DNA from: Nyssa sinensis
Lineage: Eukaryota; Streptophyta; Magnoliopsida; Cornales; Nyssaceae
Assembly (NCBI GenBank): GCA_008638375.1
Contig: CM018041.1
Location: forward strand, 4,455,501 to 4,519,500
Direction of reading: 5' to 3'
Length of the DNA stretch: 64,000 nucleotides
Position numbers and translations under genes: made by a program. The stretch's first letter is position 1. Each line of letters starts with the position of its first letter. Shown here piece after piece: positions 60,163 through 64,000 of the stretch. The notes under the pieces are model-generated. The model saw only the letters and a program-made list of their open reading frames with translations, ran no database searches and was not told the origin of the DNA.

Positions 60163-60420
60163 AGTCCTACCGTCGCCATCCTTAATTAAGATACAATTAT
60201 GTGGGCATTCTAAGTTCCGCCACGATATAGTCAACTGTACCCAACCAATTAAACCCCCCCCCCCCCCCCCCAACACACACACACACACACACACACAAAA
60301 GTCCCACCCGTCACCATCCCTAATTAAAATACAATTAAGTAGGCATTCTAAATTCCGCAACGATATAGTCAACTTTTCCAACCAATTACCCCCAACCCCC
60401 CCCCCCCCCAAAAAAAAAAA
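60163..60420 (+). repeat. Tandem duplication with poly-C tracts and (CA)n
   Basis: Unit 1 (60163-60299) and unit 2 (60300-60420) share AGTCC.ACCGTC.CCATCC, AATACAATTA, GGCATTCTAA.TTCCGC and ACGATATAGTCAACT, then C runs of 18 (60254-60271) and 14 (60396-60409). A (CA)n run follows the first C tract. Confidence 0.9.
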
Positions 60421-61010
60421 ACTGTGCTCAACTAGAGTCAAGTGATCAATCAAGAATACTTCGTACCATCAGATGAAAATGAGACTTGCTAATCTCAAAA
60501 CTAGTACAGACTTTTCTATCAAACTGCAAGTTTGAACAGGTCAATTTACATACACACAGATCAAGTCAAAGATTTAGAGGTGTCTTTGTTGAACCAAAAA
60601 TAAATTAAGGTATTTAAAAATGTGGCATCTGGACTATTTGTTTAGACACCACGTGTGCTTGCTTAGACCCCTTCACACAGTAGCTTGTATTTGCTCAAAC
60701 AAAGATTCAGGGGGGGGAAAAGCATATTCCTACACAAGGGTGACAACTATTTTCCCTGGACCTTACAGCTTATATCTGAGTTCAAGTTTCGAATACATTT
60801 TCCTAAAACAGAGCACTGGATTCAGAATGGAATGAATCTAAATATAGTTAAAATAGCACAATCACACTAATCAAAGGTCCAGATAACATCAAAGTTCAGA
60901 ATCTAAATATAGTTTAACACCAAAGATTATACACATAAAATACTGACTGAATCATGAACATGTCAAACAGTCGGAAGAGCATGGATGTCAAATAAAGCAT
61001 ATCAGATTAA
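60421..61010. other. Intergenic DNA / 3' UTR of the GT64 gene
   Basis: No gene. The part next to 61011 should be the 3' UTR of the minus-strand glycosyltransferase gene. Confidence 0.4.
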
Positions 61011-64000
61011 TTACCAGAACCATTTTTGTCTTGCATCCACAGCTTTTACATTGGTTGACACAAGAGGCATAGTCCCATACAAGGAGATGAAATCATTAAG
61101 ACACTTATTTCTCCTGTCGCTGTGCCCGTTTAAACTGCTTATGCCTGATGACCCAATCTCATTTATCTTCCCTGGGAAACATATTGTTTTAAACAAACAG
61201 TTTGTTAAAGGTGAAGACGTCATATAACTAAAAGTTATGAAAAATAATTTGACACCAATTCTTGGAAATGCATTGTAATATACTTATGTGCTTTCTAGAC
61301 CTCTGTTGACCAAATTGCTATATGAACATGACATTATCTTTAATAAATTGGTACAGGAGTTGTGAAAAAATTACCAAAAATAAAATGGCAAAATTACAAC
61401 CAGATGCTAACTTTCAAAGCATTTCTCAAAATCATGCCTCAGAGGTTTGATGCTCAATAGCTGCTAGTAACAACATCCATGCTTACCTGGGTTGATTATT
61501 AGAAATATCACTCAAGTTTCCAAAAGATACTATAAACCTTATAGTTTGATGTCCAAGATTAATGGACCCTTTGTCAAGGGCAGGCACACTGATACAGAAA
61601 ATTCTTAGAAAGCATGAATCTGACACAATATATCAGAACATTTCAGCCAAGACTGCCAAGTGTTGAAAGTTCATGCAAAGGTAAAAATTTCTTCCATTAT
61701 GTAGAAAAGCCTGGAGAGCATAAGAGATTCAGACATGTACAAAGGAGTGTCTAAGAAGAGTTGGTGATCAACGCATCCAGCATAGAGGAGACTCCTCCCT
61801 AACAGAGTCCACGCTACATACTAGGAACATTATTGAAACAAGGCATCAAATGCAAACTTTTAAAATGGTCTAAATAATTAAATGATTATAGAACTGTGCA
61901 AGTTCCAATCATCTGTAAACCACAGCTGAGAAAATTCATGGCAGAATGGTACTAAAGGAGTTTTTGGAAATACGATATGAAAAGGCTGTGATGTATTCAA
62001 CAAGTAAATCTGCATCCTTATCATGCACAAAATTTATACGAACTATCAAATCTTTGTAAAGAAATTGATCTTATTCCTTGTTCATATGGTTCACGACTTG
62101 CACTCACAAATGTTTCAACCAAGAATTTTACATGGCAAAAATTAAATTGACCAGATATTTTAAACCATTTGGATCAAGTTCTGTTATTTTTAGACAATGG
62201 ATTTTATTTTTTTTTTAAAAAAAGTCTGTTATAATCTTATGGGCATTGGAAAGTAAAATGACTGCTAACAAATAAAAAGGACAGAATGGTCAATACCTTT
62301 GACCCAGATCGGAGGGGCATCAGTGGTATTTGCAATAAGCAGAGACATTGCAATGTCCTCGCAGTTTCTGTAGAAAACAGGAAAAAGTGCAAAAAATAAC
62401 TAAAAAAAATTAACTATTGGAAGGGAAAAATAACTAGTAGATCAGTGCAAACCTCTCCCTGGTTACATAATCATGAATTGATGACGGCATGTGGTAAGTG
62501 TACAAATCCAAGTACTTCCTGTGAAAGAATGCAGCTTTTGACAGAACCATACTGTAAGTTCCCATCCACCAAACCGACCACCATCCTCCATATTTATAAT
62601 ACATAATGCCGTTTTTCTGTGTACATGGAACATAATGTCAAGCAACGTTAAGGAAAACAAAGATAAACTCTTTCCGAGAAAAACATTCTAATATGTTTAT
62701 ATCCCAGTTTTTATTGTCATGTCGAGAGGTAGTCAATGAAATGAACATCTGAGAAAAATTGAAGAGTTGCATATTTTGTAGGCGTGAGTGCCTGAAACTG
62801 CTGACTTGGTAGATATGATAATCTGGCATGAACTTGGCATTAAAAGGAAAATTGAAGTTGTAATTAGAAAAAAGGTCTATAATTGGGATAAGGTTTTGTT
62901 GAGTTGAGACTCCAACGAAAGCAATTGGAATCTGCACTGTATATTCTCTAAACTGGCAGGAGAAATCTGCCAAGGAAACAATATAATTATGGTGTAAAAA
63001 CCATGAGTCAGTCAATATACTAGCTGCATAATACCAATAGCTGATTCGTTGACTGATTTTACTATCAAACATTCAAAAACTTTATACACATTTTCTACAT
63101 TGTTGGTGAAAGAGTATACACCAACACGGCAAATTCAGGAAAGATTACCATAATTCAAAAAGACCTCTATATTATGAGATTTCAAGAAGTGCCCTAGAAT
63201 TCAGGCATCTCATTTTTCTGCAAAATATGAGGGGAAAAAACAAAAGTTGAAAACAAAGAATAAAAAAGAAAGAAAGAAGGCAATAAAATTCATAGTATGT
63301 CTCAATAGGCTAGAAATTAAAGCTCATAAATTGCTGTGATTTGAAAAACTAATTGCTGGAAACATTTGAAGTTTGAACAATAATGAACACCCTAACATAG
63401 GAACTTAGAATTGTGACCTAGTAATAGGGTCGGACAAACACCAAGAAAAGAGAGCCCCACTGCCTAACCTAGACTCATTATAAATAATTGTCAGAAGAGC
63501 AGTAGATCAAGAGAGGATTTTCTGTAGAAATATGAAAGGTATCATTATTTCAAGAGAAAAAGCCACTATTTCAATGAATGCTAGTAACACGGAATTGCTT
63601 GTGCTGGGATTACTACTAAAAGTCTTATAACCATGGAACTCTAAGTAGCTTTTCATGTAAGATCCTATTGCTCTTATCAACCATCCCATGACCCATCAGC
63701 AGGTGCATAATGAAAAGTGCAGCTATGGATCGTCACACAAGTCACAACAAGACTTATCCTTGGCTGTCTAACACGATTTCTTCTTCCTCTCATTCAGCTT
63801 TAGGAGAGTCATTAACATTCATAGACGTGGTAAATCTATCATTTTAACTTCTAACATCAAGAACAATTTTATCCAAGTGAATATTCCAGAAGAGAAAACT
63901 ACTAAGTACTAACCACCCCAGCCAGCCAATGCATGCGAGGAACAAATCCCACCATTGTGAATGGAGCACTTTGCCATACAGTAAATGCAAAGTCCAAGGT
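61011..64000 (-). CDS. GT64 exostosin-type glycosyltransferase, C-terminal part (runs off the window)
   Basis: Four exons on the minus strand: 64000-63914 (partial, continues beyond the window), 62616-62453, 62367-62297 and 61171-61011. All are GT-AG with matching phase, giving the last 160 residues. Motifs are those of the plant GT64 (exostosin C-terminal) domain: FAFTVWQSAPFTMVGFVPRM, YYKYGGWWSVWWMGTYSMVL, HRKYLDLYTYHMPSSIHDYV, RNCEDIAMSLLIANTT, PPIWVKGKINEIGSSGISS, RRNKCLNDF and KAVDARQKWFW at the end. The family acts in the Golgi; Arabidopsis members include GINT1 and EPC1/GMT1, which add sugars to glycosyl inositol phosphorylceramides, and At1g80290. I cannot decide which subgroup this is. 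The nucleotide-sugar DxD motif lies outside the window. The 1.3-kb first intron here has no insert I recognise. Confidence 0.93.

Noticed and set aside
1..64000. CRISPR arrays, riboswitches, rRNA, attachment sites, bacterial operons
   Set aside because: None seen; the sequence is plant nuclear DNA and the short repeats are microsatellites or transposon parts.

Overview
The window is nuclear DNA of a eudicot flowering plant. It is AT-rich and gene-poor, its genes have short GT-AG introns, it is full of plant-type transposons, and every recognisable protein belongs to a plant family. I cannot name the species. All host genes I can support lie on the minus strand.

Layout. 0-6.5 kb is AT-rich non-coding DNA with a decayed Ty3/gypsy gag relic, two tandem duplications and a G-quadruplex-like run. 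6.53-11.11 kb is a complete, very young Ty1/copia retrotransposon: target-site duplication CGTAC, 215-bp LTRs differing at one base, one open gag-pol frame, and unusual TA...TA LTR ends. 11.3-15 kb holds MITEs and an LTR relic. 16.4-19.9 kb is a four-exon gene that I assembled into a 993-residue protein joining an N-terminal trihelix DNA-binding domain to a C-terminal kinase-like domain with altered catalytic residues. 20-25.6 kb is its upstream region and intergenic DNA. 25.65-30.53 kb is an internally deleted Ty3/gypsy (Tat-like) element: two 546-bp LTRs, a frameshifted gag, no pol, and a spliced antisense ORF. 36.5-37.6 kb is a three-exon bHLH transcription factor. 42-45.2 kb contains the 3' end of an unidentified gene whose 86-bp exon is duplicated 2.15 kb upstream, with a 5'-truncated LINE between the copies. 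A SINE with clear target duplications lies at 46.0 kb, and 46.7-52.2 kb holds several orphan coding-like stretches. 55.0-57.1 kb is a receptor-like kinase gene of the At2g45590 type, interrupted by an apparent one-base frameshift. From 61.0 kb to the window end is the 3' part of a GT64 (exostosin-type) glycosyltransferase gene.

The genes are unrelated in pathway (two transcription-factor-type proteins, one membrane kinase, one Golgi-type glycosyltransferase), so there is no operon-like system. The most interesting objects are the trihelix/kinase-like fusion, the spliced antisense ORF in the pol-less gypsy element, the young copia element with non-canonical termini, and the duplicated exon of the unidentified gene. 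Exon boundaries were placed by eye from GT/AG sites and reading phase, without transcript data.
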